Source: Liriodendron chinense (taxonomy: Eukaryota; Streptophyta; Magnoliopsida; Magnoliales; Magnoliaceae). Taken from it: a stretch of 64,000 nt of DNA. Positions 32,483 to 42,589 of the stretch are shown piece by piece (the first letter of the stretch is position 1; each line of letters begins with the position of its first letter). Both the position numbers and the translations under genes were made by a program. The DNA lies in the NCBI GenBank assembly GCA_003013855.2, contig PVNU02000868.1:4148501-4212500 (forward strand). The letters are read 5' to 3'. The notes under the pieces were generated by a model. That model saw nothing but the letters and a program-made list of their open reading frames with translations. It made no database searches and was not told where the DNA came from.

Positions 32483-33937
32483 CTATAGGAATTTTTGCAC
32501 CTCAGTGAAGAATTTATCCTTATCTTGCTTTTTCCAATGTGTAGGAATTGTACCTGTAGCAAGATAGTTAGCAATGTCCGCATACCATGGCAATTGGGAA
32601 AAAATAAAAAGTTGTTCATCAGGGAACATGTCATTGATCGCGGTCGTTTCAGGGGAATCAGTGAGAACAAGTCGAGAGAGATGGTCAGCCACTACATTTT
32701 CTACTCCTTTCTTATCACGTATCTCTATGTCAAATTCCTGGAGTAGAAGGATCCATCTTAACAACCGTGGTTTAGCATCCTTCTTAGAGAGAAGGTACTT
32801 AAGCGCGGCATGGTCAGTGAATATGATGATCTTAGATCCAATCAAGTAGGACCCAAACTTGTCCAAGGCAAAAACTACGGCTAAAAGTTCTTTTTCTGTA
32901 GTAGTGTAGTTTGTTTGGGCTGAGTTTAAGGTTCTACTTGCATAGTAGATAACACATGGCTTCTTCTTTTTTCTTTGGCCTAGCACGACCCCAATAGCAT
33001 AGTCGCTCGCATCGCACATAATTTCAAAAGGAAGGCTCCAATCAGGTGGTTGCATTATGGGAGCACATGTCAACATACATTTATGTGTGGTAAAGGCCTT
33101 TTGACATTCTTCATTCCACTCGAATGAGTTTTCCTTTTGAAGTAGGTTACATAAAGGATGAGAGAGTGAACTGAAGTCCTTTATGAACCTTCTATAAAAT
33201 CCTGCGTGTCCCAAAAAAGACCACACATCTCGTATGCTCTTGGGTGGTGGAAGGTTAGAGATAAGATCGATTTTCACTTTGTCCACCTCGATTCCATTTT
33301 GTGAAACGATGTGACCAAGTACAATTCCCTTTTGAACCATAAAGTGACGGTTTTCCCAATTCAGCACAAGGTTCTTCTCTTCACATCTTTTCAATACAGA
33401 TTTCAAGTGCACAAGGCACTCATCAAAGCTACAACCAAATACTGAAAAGTCATTCATGAAGACTTCTAGAATTGTCCCCACCATATCGGAAAAGATACTC
33501 ATCATACATCGCTGAAAAGTGGCAGGGGCATTGCATAGCCCAAACGGCATCCGTCGATAGGCAAAGGTGCCGAATGGACATGTGAATGTAGTCTTTTCTT
33601 GGTCCTCACGGGCGATCTCTATTTGGTTGTACCCTGAATAGCCATCAAGGAAACAAAAATGAGAATGACCCGCCAACCTTTCTAAAATTTGATCAACAAA
33701 AGGTAGGGAAAAGTGGTCTTTCCTCGTGACAGTGTTTAGCTTCCTATAGTCAATGCACATTCTCCAACTGGTAGTGACTCTGGTTGGTACAAGTTCATTA
33801 TTGGCATTGGCTATGATGGTTATTCCGGATTTCTTAGGCACCACTTGAGTTGGACTCACCCATTGACTATCGAATATTGGGTAGATAATACCCACATCCA
33901 ATAGTTTTACCACTTTGGCCTTAACCACTTCCTTCAT
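32483..33937 (-). pseudogene. Athila-type reverse transcriptase and RNase H, catalytic Asp changed
   Basis: The 484-residue frame holds the gypsy reverse transcriptase: 'WRMCIDYRKLNTVTRKDHF', 'FCFLDGYSGYNQI', 'FGTFAYRRMPFGLCNAPATF', then 'FMNDFSVFG'. Relatives have FMDD, so the first Asp of the catalytic pair is Asn (codon 33452-33454, minus strand). RNase H follows with Asp in 'CDASDYAIG', Glu in 'TEKELLA', Asp in 'FTDHAAL' and Asp in 'VADHLSRL', all intact. A TAG at about 32483-32485 closes the frame before integrase, where the protein should continue. The frame starts inside the polyprotein, behind a stop at 33950. Confidence 0.93.
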
Positions 33938-33949
33938 GTTTGGATTGAG

Positions 33950-35035
33950 TCATCTTTGTGGTTGCCTAAATGTCTTCGCATTCTCCTCGAGGAGTATGTG
34001 ATGAGTACAAATCAGTGGGTCTATGCCTTTGAGATCCGCAATCGACCACCCAATGGCACTCTTATGCTCTAATAGAGTGGCCATTAGCCTACTCTCTTGT
34101 TCCTCATCCAAGTGGGAAGAAATCATCACCGAATATGTCTCATCTCGACCTAAATAGACATATTTCAGCTCACCTGGTAATGGTTTTAGGTCGAGTGTTG
34201 GTGCCTTGATATTGGATGGGAGGGCTTTGTTCTCGTTTACGGGCAAAGGCTCAAATAGGGCCCTCCATCTTTTGTTATCAAGCACCGGCATCGCATCTAA
34301 AATGGCATCCATCTCTCGTATTGTGTCATCATTTATCTCATGAGAGTGAGCCACACATGCCTCCAAAGGGTCTGAATATAATGTTGAGGGGAAAGTTTCC
34401 TCCACGAATGATTCAATCAAGTTTATCTCGTGGATCTCCTCATCAACCTCCCGTGGTTGTTTGCATAAATCAAATATATTAAGCTCAAGGGTCATATTTC
34501 TAAAGGACATTTGTACAAGCCCGTTTCTACAATTGATAATTGCATTGGAAGTAGCTAAAAAAGGACGTCCAAGTATGATGGGAATTTGAGCACCGGTACC
34601 TATCACGGGATGTGTATCCAAGACAATAAAGTTTACTGGGTAGTAGAATTTATCAACTTGGACTAGAATATCCTCAATCATTCCTCTTGGTATACGTATG
34701 GATCTATTAGCAAGTTGGAGTGTGGTTTTGGTGGGTTTCAATTCACCTAACCCAAGTTGTTCGTAAACCGAGTATGGAATGAGGTTCACACTTGCCCCCA
34801 AATCAAGTAAGGCTTGTTCAATCCGGTAGTCTCCTATGATGCATGAGATGGTTGGACTACCCGGATCCTTGTATTTTTGGGGCACTTCTTGTTTGATGAT
34901 AGTGCTCAAATTCTCAGTCAAAAGTACTTTGTTATGAACATTGTATTTCATTTTGACCGTACGCAATTCCTTTAGAAATTTGGCATATGATGGTATTTGT
35001 TTTATGGCATCCAACAACGGAATGTTAATCTTCAC
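33950..35035 (-). pseudogene. Athila-type protease and linker of the polyprotein
   Basis: The frame starts 'MKINIPLLDAIKQIPSYAKF', the usual Athila block before protease. The retropepsin reads 'ALLDLGASVNLIPYSVYEQL', with Asp-Leu-Gly-Ala for the active site, and 'IPIILGRPFLATSNAIIN' for the flap and C-terminal ILGR block. A long linker leads to 'IADLKGIDPLICTHHI' and 'RQPQR', then a TGA at 33950-33952 where relatives have Arg. This suggests CGA to TGA. Downstream sequence stays in register with reverse transcriptase. Confidence 0.9.
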
Positions 35036-35039
35036 CTGC

Positions 35040-36820
35040 TTGAAAACCTCTAATATTTTCAGATTTTTGTCTAAAGGTTTGGTGAAATCAACCTTTGGGG
35101 AAATGGGGCAACCGACTTGTATTGCCTTTCTGGTTCTTTCTCTTGTGGAGTGTTGTTTAAGCTATCATCCTCTTTGGAATTTTTCGGATCCTTAGGCTTT
35201 GGGGCCTTCACCGGATTAGATTTGTCAATTACTTTCCCACTTCTTAAAGTGGTGATCGCTTGAACATACTCCATATGTTGGGAGGATGAGCTTGCATCTT
35301 GTATCTCAAATTGGGTTCTTGGGTTAGGAAGAGGTTGGGCAGGGAGTGTGCCTTTCTCCCTAACATTGAGATGAGATTCAACTCTAGCCATTGAGATTTT
35401 CAATTCATTGATGGCTTGAGTTGAATTTTGATTGAATTTCAATTGCACTTGCATGAACCCATCTATTTTCAGAGAATTAGTCTTGTTATACTCAGCTTGA
35501 ACCGATACAAATGCACCAAACATCTCCTCTAGCATAACTTTTGGGGTAATGACTAGAGATGGACCTAGTATAGGTTGAGCTTGGGGGATATTGGTTACAT
35601 TCGCAGTGGGTCCATTCCTCCAACTGAAGTTGGGATGGTTCTTCCAATTAGCATTAAACGTGTTTGAGTTTGGAGCACCAAATTGCCGTTGATAACTGTT
35701 TATGGCATTTGATTGTTCCTAAGATGTCCTGAACCGCTAAAATTGTGGGACAATCTTATGTTACATGTTGATTTCCGGCACAAATTCCACAAACAGTTTC
35801 AGCATCATTGGAGTTAATCGTCTCTCCTTTCTTTAATTCCATGGCCTCGACTTTTCTTGTGAGGCTAGCCACACGTGCGCTTATACTATCCTCTTCTGAT
35901 AGGACATAAATTCCTCCTTTCTCCCTTTGTTGGCTAGTCTTGGAATTTGCTGGTTTAGATGTATCCCAAGACTTTGCATTCTCAGCCACTTCCTCCAAAT
36001 AGTCACATGCTTCATCGGCTTCCTTGTTCATGAACTCCCCATTACACATCATCTCTACAAATTGGCGCATGGGTGAAGTCAGTCCATCATAGAAAAAGTT
36101 TATAACCCGCCAAATTTCATAGCCATGATGTGGGCATGCATTTAACAAGTCCTTAAACCTCTCCCAACATTAGAAGAAGGTCTCATCTTCCTTTTGGGCA
36201 AAGTTCATGATAAGGTGCCTCAACATGTTCGTTTTGTGAGTAGGGAAGAATTTTTTAATGAATTCCCTATCCATATCAGTCCATGCACCAATTGATCTTG
36301 GCCTTAATGCATGAAGCCAACCTTTAGCTTTATCTTTAAGGGTAAAAGGAAATAATTTAAGTCTTACCACATCATCAGTAACATTCGCAAAGTGCATGGT
36401 GCTTATTACCTCATCGAACTCCTTAAGGTGTTGATAGGCACTTTCACTGTCTAATCCATGGAATTTTGGGAGGAGTTGGATCACTCCTGGTTTCAAATCT
36501 ACATTCCCTGCATTTTGTACAAAGATTATGCATGAGGGAGTGCTCGCTCTTGCTGGTTGCAAGTAATCACGTAATGTTTTTGGTCGGGGAACATTCTCAA
36601 CCACATTCTCTCCCGTTTCGGTTTGGTTTTAGCCCAGATTACGATTGGCCATCGGATTAGGTTGATTTACAGCCATATTTTCAGACAAAATTGGAGAAGT
36701 TAGATGTCTCCTAGCACGTGGTTCTCTGTCAATTCCTTCAACTATTCCCCCTTCACTAATGAGTCGGTTATTGGAATCCCGAGCCCAATGTGGCATGCAA
36801 ATCAAAAAAATATGAAACAA
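35040..36820 (-). pseudogene. gag: Athila-type gag, broken
   Basis: Pieces at 36629-36820, 36170-36604, 35756-36148 and 35071-35535 follow one another. The capsid domain has 'FHGLDSESAYQHLKEF', 'LKLFPFTLKDKAKGWLHAL' and 'WTDMDREFIKKFFP'. A stop (TAA at about 36170) precedes the usual 'CWERFKDLLNACPHHG'. The zinc knuckle C-x2-C-x4-H-x4-C ('CGICAGNQHVT', stop, 'DC') has a stop at about 35756. The C-terminal region shows 'EEMFGAFVSVQAEYN' and 'TLRSGKV', common in Athila. A frameshift near 35080 separates it from protease. Confidence 0.9.
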
Positions 36821-37342
36821 CGAGAAAGAAGAATTCTTCCTTCCTTTCTTTACTCTTCTCTAAGACCGAAGCACAAGGTGTCTTGCAATGGCTAAGACAG
36901 AAGCAAGGATAGAGACTGATTTCTCCTGGTCAATAGGGGTTCAGAGAACTCCCCACCCACTCTTTAAATCTTTTGAGAAAAGTGCAGAAAAAGAAGAAAG
37001 AGGAGTAGAGGTGAGAAGAGAAATCTCTGAGCACAAGGTGATCCAAGACAGTAGAGCCGACCAATAGGAATCCAGGTGGCACAAGGCCTACCTTGCAGAG
37101 ATCCAAAAAGGAGTCTCCACCCACTCTACAAGAGATGAATGCGATAGGAACGAATAGGAGAAGAAGAAGAGTAAGGTTTAGAAAGATAGAACCTGATTCG
37201 GCACTTGAGATCCTTATATCTTCTTCAGCTTTCTAGAAATCCCTGCAAAAGAAAAATCAAACAAAACAAACTAAGTTAGTCCTAGAATCCTAAAAATCCT
37301 AAATAGATACTATTTTCAGAAATTTGTGAAAAACCGTCAAAG
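36821..37342 (-). other. 5' leader of the Athila-type element
   Basis: Untranslated region between primer site and gag, with only short frames. A purine-rich stretch lies at 36960-37180. Confidence 0.7.
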
Positions 37343-37360
37343 TCCCCGGCAACGGCGCTA
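37343..37360 (-). other. tRNA-Asp primer-binding site
   Basis: The plus strand reads TCCCCGGCAACGGCGCTA. This matches the 3' end of plant tRNA-Asp (TCCCCGGCAACGGCGCCA) in 17 of 18 bases. It lies six bases inside the 5' LTR and supports placement in the Athila group. Confidence 0.9.
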
Positions 37361-37366
37361 AAAACT

Positions 37367-38935
37367 TGTTTGCTTCCCCAAGTGTAGGGTTGCGATGTAG
37401 TAATATAAACTCGGTAAGACCGAGGTTGATCCACAGGGACTTATGTAGGAATTCATAAACACAGCCAATAGTTTCTATTGAAAAACTAACAACCAGATTT
37501 GTAGTAGATTGATGTAAGTAGCAATGTTGAACTAAACTGAAGTAAACAATTATAAAAAGGCACTAGGGATCCAAGGATCCACTTGTAGCAATCCTTGATG
37601 CTCAATTCGCTATGGTTTCTCACTTTCTCAACTAGAATTGAAATTAAGATCTATCTAGTCGGATGATAGAGCTGTTAAAACCAATAATCTGCTTTATGTA
37701 AAGCCAATGTACATGATTCACTCAATGTAAGCTAGGACGAGCATACTCAATTGCATAGGTCAGTCCCAATTCCAATAGACTAAGTTCACAATCATAACCA
37801 TCATTAAGTCCTGTCACAATACAAAGACAGATCATGATTTGAACTTGATTCAAATCACCTACACAGTCCCACATACCACAGATTTCCAGAAAAAGTAGAA
37901 CTTTGGTAGGAAGTTCCCACATGAAGATCATAGTACTAGAGCATACTCCAATTCCTCGGATCATACAAGTCTAGACTAACACAAAGCAATTAAGAACTAA
38001 AGCACTTCTTCCAAACATCCATGAGTCATCATAAGACTAAGAAGAACTACTTAGAAATTGAATTAAACTTCAAACCATTGTTCATAAACATGAAATCCAA
38101 ACTTAAAACCAACTTAAACAAATTGAAACATCTTAGATTCACTACAAGCTTCACCTCTTAGCCCTAGCTAAGAGGTTTAGCCGTTCATGATCCAAGGAAA
38201 CATGAAACAACTAAGAAAAAGCATAAAAATAACAACAAACTAGGAGTTGTGGAACTCCAAAATCCACTTCCGCCGCCTCCCACCTTGCTCAAACCCTTCT
38301 AAGATACCCTAGGAACGATCCCTAGGTGTCTTTTTATAGTAGGGAGGCTCCGCAGCATCAGAATCTTCCAAAAATTGCGTAACAGTAAGCAGTGCGTAGA
38401 GAAATTCGGGACTTGTAGAACACGCCTCATTACGCAGACGACGGTCTCACGACCGGTCTGAGCTGCTGGACGACCAGTCGCACGATCGATCGCAAAAGCT
38501 CCAAAACTGCCCAGAGAGTTTTACAAAAATTCCATCCTGCAATTTTAATTCAAGGACCGGTCGTACGACCGGTCTGAGGTGTGGACGACCGGTCTTGGAT
38601 GGTCCAGAGAGCTGTGGCCTCTGGGGTACTTCTGTTGAATGTGAAGACCGGTTTGACAACCGGTCTTGGGCCTTGGACGACCGGTTGGACGACCGGTCTT
38701 GGGTGTTCTCTTCTGTTTTCTTTCTTCTTTTCTCTGACTTCTTTCTTTCATCCTTCGACCCTTGGTCCTTTGATCTTCTTTGCTTCTAACTAGCATCTTT
38801 AAGTCTTCAATTGATGCTTCCTCTCTCTCATCCCTATAATCACAAATCCATGCATTAGTTTAGTCTATAAACCATAAAAACAAGCATAACGAGTGATGAA
38901 TTGGGGTTAGAATATACACAATTAAGAGCTCAACA
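37367..38935 (-). repeat. 5' LTR of the Athila-type element (1569 bp)
   Basis: It is bounded by TGTTTGCTTCCCC (37367) and GAGCTCAACA (38935) on the plus strand. It holds the hairpin at 37410-37424, a minus-strand TATA box near 38333 and a palindrome cluster at 38438-38700. Transcription of the element would start here, leftwards. Confidence 0.95.
38438..38700. promoter_or_regulatory. GACCGGTC palindrome cluster in the 5' LTR
   Basis: It includes a perfect 20-bp palindrome, GACCGGTCGTACGACCGGTC, at 38555-38574, and about eight further copies. The counterpart in the 3' LTR (29767-29786) differs by single bases (GACCGATCGCACGACCGGTC), so the symmetry is partly lost there. Confidence 0.65.
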
Positions 38936-38940
38936 GGTAG

Positions 38941-39155
38941 CTTGGGATTTCTCTTGTGGGCTGTAATCCAGGGTTTTCTTCTGTAATCTCTTGTAACTTC
39001 TGATATCATGGTGGATCGGTGTCACTTTGTGTAGTAGTTTTTTTACCCTTGAGGGGTTTTTCCACGTAAAATCGAATTGCCTTCTTGTGTGTGATGATTT
39101 GCTTGTTGATTGCCATTGATGCCTTGCCTCAGATTCTTTCTGCCTCCTTCCCAAC
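38941..39155 (+). mobile_element. Copia-like LTR, forward, second part
   Basis: It continues 28217-28593. 'CACTTTGTGTAGTAG', 'GGGTTTTTCCACGTAAAATCG' and the end 'CTGCCTCCTTCCCAAC' match, in order, the other copia LTRs of the window. Confidence 0.65.
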
Positions 39156-39160
39156 TTTTA

Positions 39161-39170
39161 TCTCTGATAC
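39161..39170 (-). other. Copia primer-site core between two opposed LTRs
   Basis: TCTCTGATAC is the complement of GTATCAGAGA, the core of the initiator tRNA-Met primer site. It belongs to the reverse LTR that starts at 39175. The forward LTR ends directly on its other side. Confidence 0.6.
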
Positions 39171-39174
39171 GACT

Positions 39175-39780
39175 TGTTGGGAAAATCGGCAGCGGAAGCG
39201 GAAGCGGAAACGCGTAGAGTAATGCGAAATGAAACAAGTAAACAAGATGCAATTAATCACAAATAAGCATTCACCACAAGAGACTCTAAATTTACGTGGA
39301 AAAACACCTAACGGGTAAAAAACCACGGCACAAAGCGATCCATTATGAATATCAGAAGATTACAGAGATTGACAGCCCACTAGCAAAGAAAAATAGAGAA
39401 AACCCTAATTTATCTTTCACAAACACCTCTCTCCTCTTCCTAATACGATTAGGAAACCTTGAATACCCTTAGGATACACATCTAAGTCGGATTACAACTC
39501 CTTAAATAAGCAAAATTCTGAAAATAGAAATATCTAGCGCACTACTGCGAGTTGCACAAGAAATCCGCGCGCACGTCTGACTGGTCGGCCGACCAGTGCA
39601 CAGAATAGTCCAAGTAGATTCACGCCCACCTCTGCCTCATAGCCGACCGGTTGGAGCCCCCTATAGACCGGTCTGTCGACTAGTCCGGGGCACACGAAAT
39701 CTGTCCAGGGGGGTCTCCACATGCATTTGGGTCACACCGTCCGACCGGTCGGAGCACTCAATCCGTGCATAGTTTGAATA
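39175..39780 (-). mobile_element. Copia-like LTR, reverse orientation
   Basis: It starts TGTTGGGAAAATCGGCAGCGG (plus strand) and has a 'GGAAGC' triplet repeat. 'TTTACGTGGAAAAACACC' and 'AAAAAACCACGGCACAAAGCG' mark the R/U5 block. The palindrome cluster follows at 39576-39753. The far end, about 39780, is set by the start of plastid-like sequence and is uncertain. Confidence 0.65.
39576..39753. promoter_or_regulatory. GACCGGTC-type palindrome cluster in the reverse copia-like LTR
   Basis: It contains the perfect 18-bp palindrome ACTGGTCGGCCGACCAGT (39580-39597), 'CCGACCGGTTGGAGCC', 'GACCGGTCTGTCGACTAGTC' and 'GTCCGACCGGTCGGAGC'. Confidence 0.6.
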
Positions 39781-39793
39781 CTACCCTAAGAAG

Positions 39794-39865
39794 GCGTCCA
39801 TTGTCTAACGGATAGGACAGAGGTCTTCTAAACCTTTGGTTTAGTTTCAAATCCTATTGGAAACC
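39794..39865 (+). pseudogene. trnR-UCU: Plastid-type tRNA-Arg (UCU) remnant
   Basis: The sequence from GCGTCCATTGTCTAACGG through 'GACAGAGGTCTTCTAAACCTT' in outline, with anticodon TCT, to 'CAAATCCTATTGG' follows plastid trnR-UCU almost throughout. The 3' acceptor strand reads TGGAAAC where pairing with GCGTCCA needs TGGACGC, so two pairs are lost, and the T arm also has changes. It is a plastid-derived fragment in nuclear DNA, not a working gene. The adjacent 39866-40260 could be further plastid spacer, but I do not recognise it. Confidence 0.8.
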
Positions 39866-40265
39866 AAGCGATTAGTTAACCATAGACATATTTTAGTTGG
39901 TCGTATAATAGATATCCCAAGTTATCGCTGCAAACCCTGAGATATTATTACTACGAGAGGTGAACAAAGATCCAAAGCTCTGATTCAAAATTATATTGAT
40001 TCATCCCTACACGAGGATGGATATTCCTTGCTCATTATCAGACAATCACTTATTCACAAACCTTGTGTGGGCCTAATAGTTGTCATTTCCTATCACATGG
40101 AAAACTTTTTTCTCTCTGCTTAGCCATATCCCCTTCTAGGGGTATTATATCCGTTGCTTGATAAAGATCTACGATGAATTTGGTCTGTCGCATTCTAACA
40201 TTACGCGATGAACATGCTCCATCGGAGTGAATAACAGTTTAGTGATGGTCTTTTTTCTAAATCAA
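39866..40265. other. Unassigned stretch after the trnR remnant
   Basis: There is no ORF of note. It may be an organelle-derived or LTR-derived remnant. 'CTGAGATATTATTACTACGAG' loosely resembles the ends of Athila-type LTRs, which may be chance. Confidence 0.35.
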
Positions 40266-41800
40266 GGTCAAGGTTTATTTTAAAAATTGAAATGCTTTAA
40301 AGATTAAAAAAAAAAAAAACAACGGGATTTTGACAGAAAATTGACATATTGAAAAAGAAGGTTTAGTTACAAAAAAAAAAAACACAATTGACAACGTTTG
40401 AGTAAATTTAAAATTTTGGAAAAGAAATTAGCTTTTTAAAAAATTTTAAGATTTTTATAAAGTATTTGAGATTTTGTATTTTGAAATAAATTAAGATGTT
40501 TGATAAAATAATGAGATTTTTCAAAATAAAATAATTCTAATTTAAAAAAAACCTTGAGGAATTTGAAAAACTCAATATGATATTTTAAAAAAAAAAATGG
40601 TCTAGTCCGAAGAAAATAAAATTTTGAAAAAAAAAATTGAGATTTTAAAAAATTCGAGATTGTGAAAAAATTGACATTTTAAAGAAGAAAATTGAAAATT
40701 TTAAACAAATTGTGATTTTGAAAAAAATGTCATTGTTTGAGAATACTCAAAATTTTGAAAAATATTAACATATAAAAAGACGACACTTTGAAAAAAAAAT
40801 TATAAGTTTGAAAAAATAGAGATTTTTAAAAAGAAATTAACAATTTCTATTTCAAAAAAAAATTAAGAAGTTCGATAAAAATAATTAAGAATTTTGAAAA
40901 GATAAATAGTTTGAAAAAAAATGAAATTTTGAAAAAAAAAAAAAGAATTGAGATTAAAAAAATGTGATTTTGAAAAGACAATTGTCATTTTGGAAAAGAA
41001 AATTGAGAAGTTTAAAAAAATTATGATTTTGAAGAAAAAAAGTTGGAGGAGTTGGGGAAAAACTTGACAATGTTTAAGAAAAATTGAGATCTAAAAAAAC
41101 ACCGAGATTTTGACAAAAAAATTAACATTTTGAAAAGAAAATTGAGAAGTTTAAAAAAAATTGTGATTCTAAAAAGAAAAAGTGAGGTTCAAAATAAAAT
41201 TTGACAATGTTTTAGAAAAATTGAGTTTTTGAAAAAAAAAATGGCATCTTAAAAAATTAACAATGTTTGAGAAAAAAAATAAGATTTTGAAAAAATTAAG
41301 ATTTAAAAAAATATTGAGATTTTGGAAAAAACAATTAACATTTTGAATAAGAAAATTGACAATTTAAAAAAATTGTGATTTTGAAAAAAAAAATGCTTAA
41401 AAGTTTGGAAAAAAACATTGACCAATGTCTGAAAGGAATTGAGGTTAAAACAAAGATTTTGAAAATAGTTGACATTTTGGGGGGGAAAAAATAGCATCTT
41501 GAAAAAATTGAGAAGTTTGAATAAAATTAAAAAAAAAAAAGATTTTTGATAAGTTTCGAAAAAGTTCAAGAGTTTGAAAAAAAAATTGAGATTTAGAAAA
41601 AGAAATGGAGATTTGAATTTTTTTTTTAAAAATTAAGATTTTGTATTTTAAGAAAGTAAAAAGTTGAGAAGTTTGATAATAAAATAAAAAAAGGTAGAGA
41701 TTTTGATTGAAATTGAGATTTCAAAAAAAAATCGTGAAGTTTGAACAAAAATAAGATTTAAAAATAAAATTTTGGGATTGAAACAATTGAGAAATTTGAA
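40265..41800. repeat. A-rich quasi-periodic degenerate repeat, about 1.5 kb
   Basis: The plus strand is almost wholly made of variants of 'TTTTGAAAAAAATTGAGA', 'AGTTTGAAAAAA' and 'ACAATGTTTGAGAAAA', spaced about 20-25 bases. C is nearly absent from the plus strand. A minus-strand open frame (41303-41569, Phe/Asn-rich) is a by-product of this composition. It looks like an old minisatellite that spread by slippage. Confidence 0.85.
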
Positions 41801-42589
41801 ATGAGTGGACCAAATTTATTGGTGGACATTTATTCGACAATTGAAAATGAAAAATTACACTCATAGCTGCCTATCAGATTGGTTTATACATACTCACAAC
41901 TTCATTTGTACAAAAAATGATTGCCCAAGTATAATGAAGTGTAATTGCAAGAATAACTTATAATGATGAGATTTATCAAATTCTATGATTAGGCCATCCT
42001 AAAATTGATCTGAATGGTCAGATATGTTCGAAACGTGCTAATTAGGACCAAAAACAAAATTTAGCCCAATCTGACCTGAAACGAATCACATCTATCCAAA
42101 ACACTCTTTATATGGGCACGATCAGTTTGTCTTGATCTAGACAGATTTTAGACAATCCGATGATCAATCAATACTAAAGAGTAAATGACTTTAGATGTTT
42201 AGATTAAATTTCACTAAAATCTAATTGTTGGATTGCAAGATATGGCCTATCGTATTGTTGATCAATCTTGTCTATCAAGTATCATTCTCATTCGAATCTC
42301 GATCGAGGCGAGTGACTAGTCAAATCAAAGCTCTTGATGAGTAGAATAGAGTGATTGGATCATATTTCCAAATTGGGCCAATTTTTAGGTCAAATTTGTG
42401 CTGAAACATACAAACCTCATGAAAATCCAAGAAATGTACGGTCAATGGACCCCAAACTCTAATCCAGGCATCGAGATTTGGATCTTTTTAAGGTTTGGTA
42501 TTACGTCTTAAAATGATATTAAAGAACAAATGGATGTGATATATATACATAAAATATATGAACTTGGGCTTACACGATTAGGGTAACGG
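41801..42589. other. Stretch without recognised gene
   Basis: AT-rich, no frame or repeat end assigned. Single words such as 'GGATCTTTTTAAGGTTTGGTATTACGTC' in outline recur near 57880, so parts are dispersed repeat. Confidence 0.45.

Larger units (their letters stand above)
28599..38935 (-). mobile_element. Complete Athila-type Ty3/gypsy retrotransposon, 10,337 bp, minus strand
   Basis: LTRs at 28599-30159 and 37367-38935 are nearly alike (1561 and 1569 bp) and bounded by TG...CA. The 5-bp duplication GGTAG is perfect. The order on the minus strand is 5' LTR, tRNA-Asp primer site, gag, protease, reverse transcriptase, RNase H, integrase, polypurine tract, 3' LTR. At least five nonsense codons, about two frameshifts and a catalytic substitution disable the coding part. 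It is much less decayed than the copia element at 1-16.6 kb and is inserted in a copia-like LTR. Confidence 0.95.

Noticed and set aside
31497..34482. Plus-strand open frames across the Athila-type coding region
   Set aside because: They are shadows of the minus-strand gag-pol frames, which have clear domains.
7750..39753. CRISPR-like arrays in the clusters of short palindromic repeats
   Set aside because: Spacing is irregular, units vary, the clusters lie in plant LTR U3 regions and there are no cas genes. This is a eukaryotic genome.
39794..39865. Functional tRNA-Arg gene
   Set aside because: The acceptor stem has two broken pairs and the T arm is altered. The sequence is plastid-type, so it is taken as a remnant.
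41303..41569. Phe/Asn/Leu-rich open frame on the minus strand
   Set aside because: It arises from the A-rich degenerate repeat. No domain and no start context.
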